A stretch of 64,000 bases of DNA. Origin: Macropodus opercularis. Taxonomy: Eukaryota; Chordata; Actinopteri; Anabantiformes; Osphronemidae. The notes beneath the pieces were generated by a model, which ran no database searches, was not told the origin of the DNA, and saw nothing but the letters and a program-made list of their open reading frames with translations. The stretch is taken from positions 496,001-560,000 of the forward strand of contig CM061093.1 in assembly GCA_030770545.1 (NCBI GenBank), read 5' to 3'. Both the position numbers and the translations under genes were made by a program. Below, piece after piece: positions 1 through 11,016 of this stretch. The stretch's first letter is position 1. The number at the start of each line of letters is the position of its first letter.

Positions 1-196
1 TTGAAGTAGTGTTCTTTTGGTCTGAAATGCACAGAACAGGCGATTCTAAGCGTTTTCGCACTGTTTCCAGCCTCAGTGATGCTTTAAGCTGCTAAATCTT
101 AATGCACCAATGCCAATGAAGTTTCTGTGCCAGATATGATCCAAATACATCCCTGAAGCAGGCAAACACCTTTAAAATGTATTTTAATAACTTTGA
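1..196 (+). repeat. Class B monomer, 196 bp
   Basis: Recognised by GCTAAATCTTAATGCACC, one base shorter than other classes, usually with TTTTCGCACTG upstream and GTATTTTAATAAC at the end. Fourteen copies start at 1, 3743, 4924, 5317, 9256, 9639, 11807, 24809, 27960, 33081, 40566, 44308, 63022 and 63218. The internal dyad of class A is destroyed. B is usually followed by C or C2 and opens the main higher-order units. The copy at 63218 carries a C2-like 5' part (GTCTTCAATGCACAG) and is a hybrid. Confidence 0.92.
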
Positions 197-393
197 TTGA
201 AGTAGTGTTGTTTTGGTCTTCAATGCATAGAACAGGCGAGTCTAAGCGTTTTGGCACTGTTTCCAGCCTCAGTGATGCTATAAGCTGTTGGATTCTAATG
301 CAAGCATTGCCAATGAAGTTTCTGTGCCAGATATGATCCAAATACATCCCTTGAGCAGGCAAACACCTTTAAAATGCATTTAAATCACTTTCA
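197..393 (+). repeat. Class C2 monomer
   Basis: A C-class 3' half joined to a 5' part reading TTGTTTTGGTCTTCAATGC in place of TTCTTTTGGTCTGAAATGC. Copies start at 197, 5513, 6498, 12003, 25005, 25793, 28156, 33277, 40762, 44504, 54551 (fused) and 60067. The next bases are ATAGAAC in most, but ATACAAC in the four copies between 28156 and 44504, a local derived state. It follows B, or a monomer with a B-like 3' end. Confidence 0.9.
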
Positions 394-590
394 TTGAAGT
401 AGTGTTCTTTTGGTCTGAAATGCACAGAACAGGCGAGTCTAAGCGTTTTGGCACTGTTTCCAGCCTCAGTGATGCTATAAGCTGTTGGATTCTAATGCAA
501 GCATTGCCAATGAAGTTTCTGTGCCAGATATGATCCAAATACATCCCTTGAGCAGGCAAACACCTTTAAAATGCATTTAAATCACTTTCA
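394..590 (+). repeat. Class C monomer
   Basis: Recognised by GCTATAAGCTGTTGGATTC, GCAAGCATTGCC, GTGCCAGATATG and CCCTTGAGCAGG; usually ends CACTTTCATTGAAG. One base of the internal dyad is changed (GGATT for GCATT), leaving a mismatch. Other copies include 1970, 8665, 10032, 12200, 12397, 13973, 15352, 16731, 18898, 25990, 28353, 29338, 33474, 34459, 38793, 38990, 39384, 40959, 42535, 42732, 43126, 44701, 49626, 49823 and 50217. Confidence 0.92.
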
Positions 591-787
591 TTGAAGTAGT
601 GTTCTTTTGGTCTGAAATGCACAGAACAGGCGATTCTAAGCGTTTTGGCACTGTTTCCAGCCTCAGTGATGCTCTAAGCTGTTGCATTCCAATGCAAGCA
701 AAGCCAATGAAGTTTTTGTGCTAAATATGATCCAAATACATCCCTGAAGCAGGCAAACACCTTTAAAATGCATTTAAATCATTTAGA
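591..787 (+). repeat. Class A' monomer (hairpin-bearing right edge)
   Basis: An A-class relative with CATTCCAATGC, TTTTTGTGCTAAATATG and a changed right end (AAATCATTTAGACC for AAATCACTTTGATT). With the next monomer's GTACTGTACTTTTGGTCT it forms the strongest inverted repeat of the window. Copies start at 591, 10229, 11216, 12594, 26187, 28550, 33671, 39187, 41156, 42929, 44898 and 50020. All but 11216 follow a C monomer. The copies at 39187 and 42929 share a private GCACGC for GCAGGC. Confidence 0.92.
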
Positions 788-810
788 CCAAAGTACTGTA
801 CTTTTGGTCT
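785..810. other. Inverted repeat at A'/D boundary (12-bp stem)
   Basis: Left arm AGACCAAAGTAC and right arm GTACTTTTGGTCT pair over 12 bp with one bulged T and a 1-base centre. Outside them TTT and AAA extend the pairing past a bulged G. It starts 784 bp after the start of B at position 1. Confidence 0.9.
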
Positions 811-1378
811 GAAATGCACAGAACAGGCGATTCTAAGCGTTTTGGCACTGTTTCCAGCCTCAGTGATGCTTTAAGCTGCTGCATCTTAATGCAGGCAATG
901 GCAATGAAGTTTTTGTTCTAGATATGTTCCAAATACATCCCTGAAGCAGGCAAACACCTTTAAAATGCATTTAAATCACTTTGATTAAAGTAGTGTTCTT
1001 TTGGTCTGAAATGCACAGAACAGGCGATTCTAAGCGTTTTGGCACTGTTTCCAGCCTCAGTGATGCTCTAAGCTGTTGCATTCTAATGCAAGCAAAACCA
1101 ATGAAGTTTCTGTGCTAGATATGTTCCAAATACATCCCTGAAGCAGGCAAACACCTTTAAAATGCATTTAAATCACTTTGATTAAAGTAGTGTTCTTTTG
1201 GTCTGAAATGCACAGAACAGGCGATTCTAAGCGTTTTGGCACTGTTTCCAGCCTCAGTGATGCTCTAAGCTGTTGCATTCTAATGCAAGCAAAGCCAATG
1301 AAGTTTCTGTGCTAGATATGATCCAAATACATCCCTGAAGCAGGCAAACACATTTAAAATGTATTTAAATCACTTTGA

Positions 1379-1575
1379 TTAAAGTAGTGTTCTTTTGGTC
1401 TGAAATGCACAGAACAGGCGATTCTAAGCGTTTTGGCACTGTTTCCAGCCTCAGTGATGCTTTAAGCTGCTGCATCTTAATGCAGGCAATGGCAATGAAG
1501 TTTTTGTTCTAGATATGTTCCAAATACATCCCTGAAGCAGGCAAACACCTTTAAAATGCATTTAAATCACTTTGA
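1379..1575 (+). repeat. Class D monomer
   Basis: Recognised by GCTGCTGCATCTTAATGCAG, GCAATGGCAATG and TTTTTGTTCTAGATATGTTC. Copies start at 788, 1379, 6892, 8074, 10426, 11017, 11413, 12791, 13382, 22641, 25399, 26384, 26778, 28747, 33868, 41353, 45095, 52581, 55733, 56521 and 61643. The copies at 6892 and 25399 share GCAACGGC; the copy at 26384 reads GCTGCCACATC; the copy at 56521 has CGCACTG. The internal dyad is CTGCAT/ATGCAG. Confidence 0.92.
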
Positions 1576-1772
1576 TTAAAGTAGTGTTCTTTTGGTCTGA
1601 AATGCACAGAACAGGCGATTCTAAGCGTTTTGGCACTGTTTCCAGCCTCAGTGATGCTTTAAGCTTCTGCATCTTAATGCAGGCAATGCCAATGAAGTTT
1701 CTTTGCTAGATATGTTCCAAATACATCCCTGAAGCAGGAAAACACCTTTAAAATGCATTTAAATCACTTTGA
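1576..1772 (+). repeat. Class E monomer (AAGCTT-bearing)
   Basis: Recognised by TTTAAGCTTCTGCATC, GCAGGCAATGCC, TTTCTTTGCTAGATATG and usually GCAGGAAAACACC. It is the only class with AAGCTT. Starts: 1576, 2561, 5907, 6301, 7089, 7483, 8271, 13579, 18504, 22838, 23232, 25596, 26975, 27369, 27763, 28944, 29929, 32884, 34065, 35050, 39975, 40369, 41550, 43717, 44111, 45292, 45686, 53566 and 59082. Copies at 52778 and 58294 changed to AAGCCT. Those at 6301 and 25596 end like B; those at 22838 and 26975 switch to A-like TTTCTGTGC. Confidence 0.92.
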
Positions 1773-2994
1773 TTAAAGTAGTGTTCTTTTGGTCTGAAAT
1801 GCACAGAACAGGCGATTCTAAGCGTTTTGGCACTGTTTCCAGCCTCAGTGATGCTCTAAGCTGTTGCATTCTAATGCAAGCAAAGCCAATGAAGTTTCTG
1901 TGCTAAATATGATCCAAATACATCCCTGAAGCAGGCAAACACCTTTAAAATGCATTTAAATCACTTTGATTAAAGTAGTGTTCTTTTGGTCTGAAATGCA
2001 CAGAACAGGCGATTCTAAGCGTTTTGGCACTGTTTCCAGCCTCAGTGATGCTATAAGCTGTTGGATTCTAATGCAAGCATTGCCAATGAAGTTTCTGTGC
2101 CAGATATGATCCAAATACATCCCTTGAGCAGGCAAACACCTTTAAAATGCATTTAAATCACTTTCATTGAAGTAGTGTTCTTTTGGTCTGAAATGCACAG
2201 AACAGGCGATTCTAAGCGTTTTGGAACTGTTTCCAGCCTCAGTGATGCTCTAAGCTGTTGCATTCTAATGCAAGCAAAGCCAATGAAGTTTCTGTGCTAG
2301 ATATGATCCAAATACATCCCTGAAGCAGGCAAACACCTTTAAAATGCATTTAAATCACTTTGATTAAAGTAGTGTTCTTTTGGTCTGAAATGCACAGAAC
2401 AGGCGATTCTAAGCGTTTTGGCACTGTTTCCAGCCTCAGTGATGCTCTAAGCTGTTGCATTCTAATGCAAGCAAAGCCAATGAAGTTTCTGTGCTAAATA
2501 TGATCCAAATACATCCCTGAAGCAGGCAAACACCTTTAAAATGCATTTAAATCACTTTGATTAAAGTAGTGTTCTTTTGGTCTGAAATGCACAGAACAGG
2601 CGATTCTAAGCGTTTTGGCACTGTTTCCAGCCTCAGTGATGCTTTAAGCTTCTGCATCTTAATGCAGGCAATGCCAATGAAGTTTCTTTGCTAGATATGT
2701 TCCAAATACATCCCTGAAGCAGGAAAACACCTTTAAAATGCATTTAAATCACTTTGATTGAAGTAGTGTTCTTTTGGTCTGAAATGCACAGAACAGGCGA
2801 TTCTAAGCGTTTTGGCACTGTTTCCAGCCTCAGTGATGCTCTAAGCTGTTGCATTCTAATGCAAGCAAAGCCAATGAAGTTTCTGTGCTAGATATGTTCC
2901 AAATACATCCCTGAAGCAGGCAAACACCTTTAAAATGCATTTAAATCACTTTGATTAAAGTAGTGTTCTTTTGGTCTGAAATGCACAGAACAGG

Positions 2995-3006
2995 CGATTC
3001 TAAGCG
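2995..3006. other. Conserved CpG pair, 10-bp spacing (example)
   Basis: CGATTCTAAGCG at offsets 41-52 holds the only two CpGs of the consensus monomer, their C residues 10 bp apart. A third CpG (TTTTCGCACTG, offset 57) occurs in most B, all B/D and most H monomers. F and K lose the first CpG (CATTTCTAAGCG or CATTTCTAATCG) but keep the second. Confidence 0.85.
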
Positions 3007-3045
3007 TTTTGGCACTGTTTCCAGCCTCAGTGATGCTCTAAGCTG

Positions 3046-3061
3046 TTGCATTCTAATGCAA
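3046..3061. other. Intra-monomer dyad, class A form (example)
   Basis: Offsets 92-107 of the A monomer read TTGCATT-CT-AATGCAA, a perfect 7-bp inverted repeat. Classes G, J and F keep TTGCAT/ATGCAA; D, E and I have CTGCAT/ATGCAG, changed on both sides; C has one mismatch; B and H are broken. The dyad thus occurs in most monomers at a fixed phase of 197 bp. Confidence 0.85.
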
Positions 3062-3129
3062 GCAAAGCCAATGAAGTTTCTGTGCTAGATATGTTCCAAA
3101 TACATCCCTGAAGCAGGCAAACACCTTTA

Positions 3130-3139
3130 AAATGCATTT
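3130..3139. other. Intra-monomer palindrome AAATGCATTT (example)
   Basis: Offsets 176-185 form a 10-bp palindrome flanked by two overlapping TTTAAA. A second state, AAATGTATTT, breaks the palindrome and is common in G, I, B and some Aa monomers. Confidence 0.85.
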
Positions 3140-3545
3140 AAATCACTTTGATTAAAGTAGTGTTCTTTTGGTCTGAAATGCACAGAACAGGCGATTCTAA
3201 GCGTTTTGGCACTGTTTCCAGCCTCAGTGATGCTCTAAGCTGTTGCATTCTAATGCAAGCAAAGCCAATGAAGTTTCTGTGCTAGATATGTTCCAAATAC
3301 ATCCCTGAAGCAGGCAAACACCTTTAAAATGCATTTAAATCACTTTGATTAAAGTAGTGTTCTTTTGGTCTGAAATGCACAGAACAGGCGATTCTAAGCG
3401 TTTTGGAACTGTTTCCAGCCTCAGTGATGCTCTAAGCTGTTGCATTCTAATGCAAGCAAAGCCAATGAAGTTTCTGTGCTAGATATGTTCCAAATACATC
3501 CCTGAAGCAGGCAAACACCTTTAAAATGCATTTAAATCACTTTGA

Positions 3546-3742
3546 ATAAAGTAGTGTTCTCTTGGTCTGAAATGCACAGAACAGGCATTTCTAAGCGTTT
3601 TGGCACTGTTTCCAGCCTCAGTGATGCTTTAAGCTGTTGCATCCTAATGCAAGCAATGTGAATAAAGTTTCTGTGCTAGATATGATCCAAATACATCCCT
3701 GAAGCAGGAAAACACCTTTAAAATGCATTTAAAACACTTTGA
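3546..3742 (+). repeat. Class F monomer
   Basis: Recognised by TTCTCTTGG, CAGGCATTTCTAAGCG (first CpG lost), GTTGCATCCTAATGC and GTGAATAAAG, ending AAAACACTTTG. Other copies start at 14761, 16140, 19686, 21262, 32490, 37611, 48247, 50611 and 62825; 5120 is F-like with a GACCC end. Most F monomers are preceded by an A monomer ending TTTGAATAAAG (A*t, or At at 32293, 37414 and 48050), and followed by B, a B/D hybrid or H. Confidence 0.9.
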
Positions 3743-5316
3743 TTAAAGTAGTATTCTTTTGGTCTGAAATGCACAGAACAGGCGATTCTAAGCGTTTTCG
3801 CACTGTTTCCAGCCTCAGTGATGCTTTAAGCTGCTAAATCTTAATGCACCAATGCCAATGAAGTTTCTGTGCCAGATATGATCCAAATACATCCCTGAAG
3901 CAGGCAAACACCTTTAAAATGTATTTTAATAACTTTGATTGAAGTAGTGTTGTTTTGGTCTGAAATGCACAGAACAGGCGAGTCTAAGCGTTTTGGCACT
4001 GTTTCCAGCCTCAGTGATGCTATAAGCTGTTGGATTCTAATGCAAGCATTGCCAATGAAGTTTCTGTGCCAGATATGATCCAAATACATCCCTTGAGCAG
4101 GCAAACACATTTAAAATGTATTTAAATAACTTTGATTAAAGTAGTGTTCTTTTGGTCTGAAATGCACAGAACAGGCGATTCTAAGCGTTTTGGCACTGTT
4201 TCCAGCCTCAGTGATGCTCTAAGCTGTTGCATTCTAATGCAAGCAAAGCCAATGAAGTTTCTGTGCTAGATATGATCCAAATACATCCCTAAAGCAGGCA
4301 AACACCTTTAAAATGCATTTAAATCACTTTGATTAAAGTAGTGTTCTTTTGGTCTGAAATGCACAGAACAGGCGATTCTAAGCGTTTTGGCACTGTTTCC
4401 AGCCTCAGTGATGCTCTAAGCTGTTGCATTCTAATGCAAGCAAAGCCAATGAAGTTTCTGTGCTAGATATGACCCAAATACATCCCTGAAGCAGACAAAT
4501 ACCTTTAAAATGTATTTAAATAACTTTGATTAAAGTAGTGTTCTTTTGGTCTGAAATGCACAGAACAGGCGATTCTAAGCGTTTTGGCACTGTTTCCAGC
4601 CTCAGTGATGCTTTAAGCTGTTGCATCTTAATGCAAGCAATGGCAATGAAGTTTCTGTGCTAGATATGACCCAAATACATCCCTGAAGCAGACAAATACC
4701 TTTAAAATGCATTTAAAACACTTTGACTAAAGTAGTGTTCTCTTGGTCTGAAATGCACAGAACAGGCATTTCTAATCGTTTTGGCACTGTTTCCACCCTC
4801 AGTGATGCTTTAAGCTGTTGCATCTTAATGCAAGCAATGTGAATAAAGTTTCTGTGCTAGATATGATCCAAATACATCCCTGAAGCAGGAAAACACCTTT
4901 AAAATGCATTTAAAACACTTTGATTAAAGTAGTATTCTTTTGGTCTGAAATGCACAGAACAGGCGATTCTAAGCGTTTTCGCACTGTTTCCAGCCTTGGT
5001 GATGCTTTAAGCTGCTAAATCTTAATGCACCAATGCCAATGAAGTTTCTGTGCCAGATATGATCCAAATACATCCCTGAAGCAGGCAAACACCTTTAAAA
5101 TGTATTTTAATAACTTTGATTGAAGTAGTGTTCTTTTGGTCTGAAATGCACAGAACAGGCATTTCTAAGCGTTTTGGCACTGTTTCCAGCCTCAGTGATG
5201 CTTTAAGCTGTTGCATCCTAATGCAAGCAATGTGAATAAAGTTTCTGTGCTAGATATGACCCAAATACATCCCTGAAGCAGACAAATACCTTTAAAATGT
5301 ATTTAAATAACTTTGA
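3743..5316 (+). repeat. Mosaic segment, 8 monomers
   Basis: Order: B, C (with TTGTTTTGG), Aa, A with GACCC, J, K, B (with CCAGCCTTGGTG at about 4990), F-like. J-K here is the first appearance of a pair that is common only after 31 kb. No internal higher-order repeat is visible. Confidence 0.8.
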
Positions 5317-7679
5317 TTAAAGTAGTGTTCTTTTGGTCTGAAATGCACAGAACAGGCGATTCTAAGCGTTTTGGCACTGTTTCCAGCCTCAGTGATGCTT
5401 TAAGCTGCTAAATCTTAATGCACCAATGCCAATGAAGTTTCTGTGCCAGATATGATCCAAATACATCCCTGAAGCAGGCAAACACCTTTAAAATGTATTT
5501 TAATAACTTTGATTGAAGTAGTGTTGTTTTGGTCTTCAATGCATAGAACAGGCGAGTCTAAGCGTTTTGGCACTGTTTCCAGCCTCAGTGATGCTATAAG
5601 CTGTTGGATTCTAATGCAAGCATTGCCAATGAAGTTTCTGTGCCAGATATGATCCAAATACATCCCTTGAGCAGGCAAACACCTTTAAAATGCATTTAAA
5701 TCACTTTCATTGAAGTAGTGTTCTTTTGGTCTGAAATGCACAGAACAGGCGATTCTAAGCGTTTTGGCACTGTTTCCAGCCTCAGTGATGCTCTAAGCTG
5801 TTGCATTCTAATGCAAGCAAAGCCAATGAAGTTTCTGTGCTAAATATAACCCAAATACATCCCTGAAGCAGGCAAACACCTTTAAAATGCATTTAAATCA
5901 CTTTGATTAAAGTAGTGTTCTTTTGGTCTGAAATGCACAGAACAGGCGATTCTAAGCGTTTTGGCACTGTTTCCAGCCTCAGTGATGCTTTAAGCTTCTG
6001 CATCTTAATGCAGGCAATGCCAATGAAGTTTCTTTGCTAGATATGTTCCAAATACATCCCTGAAGCAGGCAAACACCTTTAAAATGCATTTAAATCACTT
6101 TGATTGAAGTAGTGTTCTTTTGGTCTGAAATGCACAGAACAGGCGATTCTAAGCGTTTTGGCACTGTTTCCAGCCTCAGTGATGCTCTAAGCTGTTGCAT
6201 TCTAATGCAAGCAAAGCCAATGAAGTTTCTGTGCTAGATATGTTCCAAATACATCCCTGAAGCAGGCAAACACCTTTAAAATGCATTTAAATCACTTTGA
6301 TTGAAGTAGTGTTCATTTGGTCTGAAATGCACAGAACAGGCGAGTCTAAGCGTTTTGGCACTGTTTCCAGCCTCAGTGATGCTTTAAGCTTCTGCATCTT
6401 AATGCAGGCAATGCCAATGAAGTTTCTTTGCTAGATATGTTCCAAATACATCCCTGAAGCAGGCAAACACCTTTAAAATGTATTTTAATAACTTTGATTG
6501 AAGTAGTGTTGTTTTGGTCTTCAATGCATAGAACAGGCGAGTCTAAGCGTTTTGGCACTGTTTCCAGCCTCAGTGATGCTATAAGCTGTTGGATTCTAAT
6601 GCAAGCATTGCCAATGAAGTTTCTGTGCCAGATATGATCCAAATACATCCCTTGAGCAGGCAAACACCTTTAAAATGCATTTAAATCACTTTCATTGAAG
6701 TAGTGTTCTTTTGGTCTGAAATGCACAGAACAGGCGATTCTAAGCGTTTTGGCACTGTTTCCAGCCTCAGTGATGCTCTAAGCTGTTGCATTCTAATGCA
6801 AGCAAAGCCAATGAAGTTTCTGTGCTAAATATAACCCAAATACATCCCTGAAGCAGGCAAACACCTTTAAAATGCATTTAAATCACTTTGATTAAAGTAG
6901 TGTTCTTTTGGTCTGAAATGCACAGAACAGGCGATTCTAAGCGTTTTGGCACTGTTTCCAGCCTCAGTGATGCTTTAAGCTGCTGCATCTTAATGCAGGC
7001 AACGGCAATGAAGTTTTTGTTCTAGATATGTTTCAAATACATCCCTGAAGCAGGCAAACACCTTTAAAATGCATTTAAATCACTTTGATTAAAGTAGTGT
7101 TCTTTTGGTCTGAAATGCACAGAACAGGCGATTCTAAGCGTTTTGGCACTGTTTCCAGCCTCAGTGATGCTTTAAGCTTCTGCATCTTAATGCAGGCAAT
7201 GCCAATGAAGTTTCTTTGCTAGATATGTTCCAAATACATCCCTGAAGCAGGAAAACACCTTTAAAATGCATTTAAATCACTTTGATTGAAGTAGTTTTCT
7301 TTTGGTCTGAAATGCACAGAACAGGCGATTCTAAGCGTTTTGGCACTGTTTCCAGCCTCAGTGATGCTCTAAGCTGTTGCATTCTAATGCAAGCAAAGCC
7401 AATGAAGTTTCTGTGCTAGATATGTTCCAAATACATCCCTGAAGCAGGCAAACACCTTTAAAATGCATTTAAATCACTTTGATTGAAGTAGTGTTCATTT
7501 GGTCTGAAATGCACAGAACAGGCGAGTCTAAGCGTTTTGGCACTGTTTCCAGCCTCAGTGATGCTTTAAGCTTCTGCATCTTAATGCAGGCAATGCCAAT
7601 GAAGTTTCTTTGCTAGATATGTTCCAAATACATCCCTGAAGCAGGCAAACACCTTTAAAATGCATTTAAATCACTTTGA
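5317..7679 (+). repeat. Mosaic segment rich in C2 and E, 12 monomers
   Basis: Order: B, C2, A (GCTAAATATAACCC), E, At, E with B-like end, C2, A (GCTAAATATAACCC), D (GCAACGGC), E, At, E. The C2-A pair at 5513 recurs at 6498, 985 bp (5 monomers) later with the same rare ATAACCC, indicating a local duplication. A similar B, C2, A, D, E/B, C2 series is seen at 24809-25989. Confidence 0.83.
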
Positions 7680-9255
7680 TTAAAGTAGTGTTCTTTTGGT
7701 CTGAAATGCACAGAACAGGCGATTCTAAGCGTTTTGGCACTGTTTCCAGCCTCAGTGATGCTCTAAGCTGTTGCATTCTAATGCAAGCAAAACCAATGAA
7801 GTTTCTGTGCTAGATATGTTCCAAATACATCCCTGAAGCAGGCAAACACCTTTAAAATGCATTTAAATCACTTTGATTAAAGTAGTGTTCTTTTGGTCTG
7901 AAATGCACAGAACAGGCGATTCTAAGCGTTTTGGCACTGTTTCCAGCCTCAGTGATGCTCTAAGCTGTTGCATTCTAATGCAAGCAAAGCCAAAGAAGTT
8001 TCTGTGCTAGATATGATCCAAATACATCCCTGAAGCAGGCAAACACATTTAAAATGTATTTAAATCACTTTGATTAAAGTAGTGTTCTTTTGGTCTGAAA
8101 TGCACAGAACAGGCGATTCTAAGCGTTTTGGCACTGTTTCCAGCCTCAGTGATGCTTTAAGCTGCTGCATCTTAATGCAGGCAATGGCAATGAAGTTTTT
8201 GTTCTAGATATGTTCCAAATACATCCCTGAAGCAGGCAAACACCTTTAAAATGCATTTAAATCACTTTGATTAAAGTAGTGTTCTTTTGGTCTGAAATGC
8301 ACAGAACAGGCGATTCTAAGCGTTTTGGCACTGTTTCCAGCCTCAGTGATGCTTTAAGCTTCTGCATCTTAATGCAGGCAATGCCAATGAAGTTTCTTTG
8401 CTAGATATGTTCCAAATACATCCCTGAAGCAGGAAAACACCTTTAAAATGCATTTAAATCACTTTGATTAAAGTAGTGTTCTTTTGGTCTGAAATGCACA
8501 GAACAGGCGATTCTAAGCGTTTTGGCACTGTTTCCAGCCTCAGTGATGCTCTAAGCTGTTGCATTCTAATGCAAGCAAAGCCAATGAAGTTTCTGTGCTA
8601 AATATGATCCAAATACATCCCTGAAGCAGGCAAACACCTTTAAAATGCATTTAAATCACTTTGATTAAAGTAGTGTTCTTTTGGTCTGAAATGCACAGAA
8701 CAGGCGATTCTAAGCGTTTTGGCACTGTTTCCAGCCTCAGTGATGCTATAAGCTGTTGGATTCTAATTCAAGCATTGCCAATGAAGTTTCTGTGCCAGAT
8801 ATGATCCAAATACATCCCTTGAGCAGGCAAACACCTTTAAAATGCATTTAAATCACTTTCATTGAAGTAGTGTTCTTTTGGTCTGAAATGCACAGAACAG
8901 GCGATTCTAAGCGTTTTGGAACTGTTTCCAGCCTCAGTGATGCTCTAAGCTGTTGCATTCTAATGCAAGCAAAGCCAATGAAGTTTCTGTGCTAGATATG
9001 ATCCAAATACATCCCTGAAGCAGTCAAACACCTTTAAAATGCATTTAAATCACTTTGATTAAAGTAGTGTTCTTTTGGTCTGAAATGCACAGAACAGGCG
9101 ATTCTAAGCGTTTTGGCACTGTTTCCAGCCTCAGTGATGCTCTAAGCTGTTGCATTCTAATGCAAGCAAAGCCAATGAAGTTTCTGTGCTAAATATGATC
9201 CAAATACATCCCTGAAGCAGGCAAACACCTTTAAAATGCATTTAAATCACTTTGA
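7680..9255 (+). repeat. 8-monomer copy of 985-2560
   Basis: Order At (AAAACC), Aa, D, E, Ax, C, A*a, Ax matches 985-2560 class by class. Private differences here include GCCAAAGAAG near 7990, CTAATTCAAGC near 8765 and GCAGTCAAAC near 9024. It is then followed by B, not E. Confidence 0.85.
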
Positions 9256-9451
9256 TTAAAGTAGTGTTCTTTTGGTCTGAAATGCACAGAACAGGCGATT
9301 CTAAGCGTTTTGGCACTGTTTCCAGCCTCAGTGATGCTTTAAGCTGCTAAATCTTAATGCACCAATGCCAATGAAGTTTCTGTGCCAGATATGATCCAAA
9401 TACATCCCTGAAGCAGGCAAACACCTTTAAAATGTATTTTAATAACTTTGA

Positions 9452-9638
9452 TTGAAGTAGTGTTGTTTTGGTCTGAAATGCACAGAACAGGCGTTTTGGC
9501 ACTGTTTCCAGCCTCAGTGATGCTATAAGCTGTTGGATTCTAATGCAAGCATTGCCAATGAAGTTTCTGTGCCAGATATGATCCAAATACATCCCTTGAG
9601 CAGGCAAACACCTTTAAAATGCATTTAAATCACTTTCA
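9452..9638 (+). repeat. Class C monomer with 10-bp deletion (187 bp)
   Basis: The normal GGCGAGTCTAAGCGTTTTGG is shortened to GGCGTTTTGG. The lost 10 bp are bounded by a GCG direct repeat, as expected for slippage or microhomology deletion. One of the two conserved CpGs is lost. This is the only internal deletion above 1 bp that I saw in the window. Confidence 0.93.
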
Positions 9639-10422
9639 TTGAAGTAGTGTTCTTTTGGTCTGAAATGCACAGAACAGGCGAGTCTAAGCGTTTTCGCACT
9701 GTTTCCAGCCTCAGTGATGCTTTAAGCTGCTAAATCTTAATGCACCAATGCCAATGAAGTTTCTGTGCCAGATATGATCCAAATACATCCCTGAAGCAGG
9801 CAAACACCTTTAAAATGTATTTTAATAACTTTGATTGAAGTAGTGTTGTTTTGGTCTGAAATGCACAGAACAGGCGAGTCTAAGCGTTTTGGCACTGTTT
9901 CCAGCCTCAGTGATGCTATAAGCTGTTAGATTCTAATGCAAGCATTGCCAATGAAGTTTCTGTGCCAGATATGATCCAAATACATCCCTTGAGCAGGCAA
10001 ACACCTTTAAAATGCATTTAAATCACTTTCATTGAAGTAGTGTTCTTTTGGTCTGAAATGCACAGAACAGGCGAGTCTAAGCGTTTTGGCACTGTTTCCA
10101 GCCTCAGTGATGCTATAAGCTGTTGGATTCTAATGCAAGCATTGCCAATGAAGTTTCTGTGCCAGATATGATCCAAATACATCCCTTGAGCAGGCAAACA
10201 CCTTTAAAATGCATTTAAATCACTTTCATTGAAGTAGTGTTCTTTTGGTCTGAAATGCACAGAACAGGCGATTCTAAGCGTTTTGGCACTGTTTCCAGCC
10301 TCAGTGATGCTCTAAGCTGTTGCATTCCAATGCAAGCAAAGCCAATGAAGTTTTTGTGCTAAATATGATCCAAATACATCCCTGAAGCAGGCAAACACCT
10401 TTAAAATGCATTTAAATCATTT

Positions 10423-10448
10423 AGACCAAAGTACTGTACTTTTGGTCT
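10423..10448. other. Inverted repeat at A'/D boundary
   Basis: Same arms as at 785; 784 bp after the B monomer at 9639. Confidence 0.9.
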
Positions 10449-11016
10449 GAAATGCACAGAACAGGCGATTCTAAGCGTTTTGGCACTGTTTCCAGCCTCA
10501 GTGATGCTTTAAGCTGCTGCATCTTAATGCAGGCAATGGCAATGAAGTTTTTGTTCTAGATATGTTCCAAATACATCCCTGAAGCAGGCAAACACCTTTA
10601 AAATGCATTTAAATCACTTTGATTAAAGTAGTGTTCTTTTGGTCTGAAATGCACAGAACAGGCGATTCTAAGCGTTTTGGCACTGTTTCCAGCCTCAGTG
10701 ATGCTCTAAGCTGTTGCATTCTAATGCAAGCAAAACCAATGAAGTTTCTGTGCTAGATATGTTCCAAATACATCCCTGAAGCAGGCAAACACCTTTAAAA
10801 TGCATTTAAATCACTTTGATTAAAGTAGTGTTCTTTTGGTCTGAAATGCACAGAACAGGCGATTCTAAGCGTTTTGGCACTGTTTCCAGCCTCAGTGATG
10901 CTCTAAGCTGTTGCATTCTAATGCAAGCAAAGCCAATGAAGTTTCTGTGCTAGATATGATCCAAATACATCCCTGAAGCAGGCAAACACATTTAAAATGT
11001 ATTTAAATCACTTTGA

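Larger units (their letters stand above)
2955..3151 (+). repeat. Class A monomer (At form), majority type
   Basis: Representative of the commonest class, 197 bp. It is recognised by GCTCTAAGCTGTTGCATTC, GCAAGCAAAGCC and GTGCTAGATATG. Subforms differ at GATATGATCC (Aa), GATATGTTCC (At), GCTAAATATG (Ax) and GGAACTG instead of GGCACTG (A*). Some Aa copies end in ACATTTAAAATGTATTT instead of ACCTTTAAAATGCATTT. Offsets 92-107 form a perfect 7-bp inverted repeat with a 2-bp spacer. Confidence 0.93.
1..3742 (+). repeat. 19-monomer block 1
   Basis: Class order: B, C2, C, A', D, At, Aa, D, E, Ax, C, A*a, Ax, E, At, At, At, A*t, F, followed by B at 3743. Its length (3742 bp = 19 x 197 minus 1) equals the later 38202-45685 unit, but the class order differs. 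The next block does not repeat it in full. Pieces recur at 7680-9255 and 11807-14957. Confidence 0.85.

Noticed and set aside
1..197. RNA polymerase III gene, tRNA-derived or 5S rDNA-derived repeat
   Set aside because: No B-box-like GGTTCGANTCC and no recognisable tRNA or 5S fold could be found in the monomer on either strand.
1..197. Monomer as an ancient dimer of about 98 bp
   Set aside because: Only short matches such as CAGGC next to AATGCA or AATACA recur half a period apart; too weak to support an internal duplication.
99..362. Minus-strand open frames of 64-96 codons, e.g. 99-362, 3841-4110, 5022-5216, 5415-5678, 6373-6663, 9347-9607, 11905-12168, 24907-25170, 25668-25958, 28058-28321, 33179-33442, 40664-40927, 44406-44669, 54426-54647, 59942-60232
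   Set aside because: Most sit at B-C2 junctions (or junctions of a B-like end with C2) and the typical one starts at TTG. Because 197 is not a multiple of 3, the same DNA is read in two different frames within one open frame (the stretch around GMYLDHIW and that around GCIWIIS come from the same repeat segment). There is no splice, promoter or conservation support. They are by-products of the repeat.
4959..4995. CENP-B box
   Set aside because: TTTTCGCACTG contains TTCG, but the required CGGG part is absent on both strands; no CGGG occurs in the monomer.
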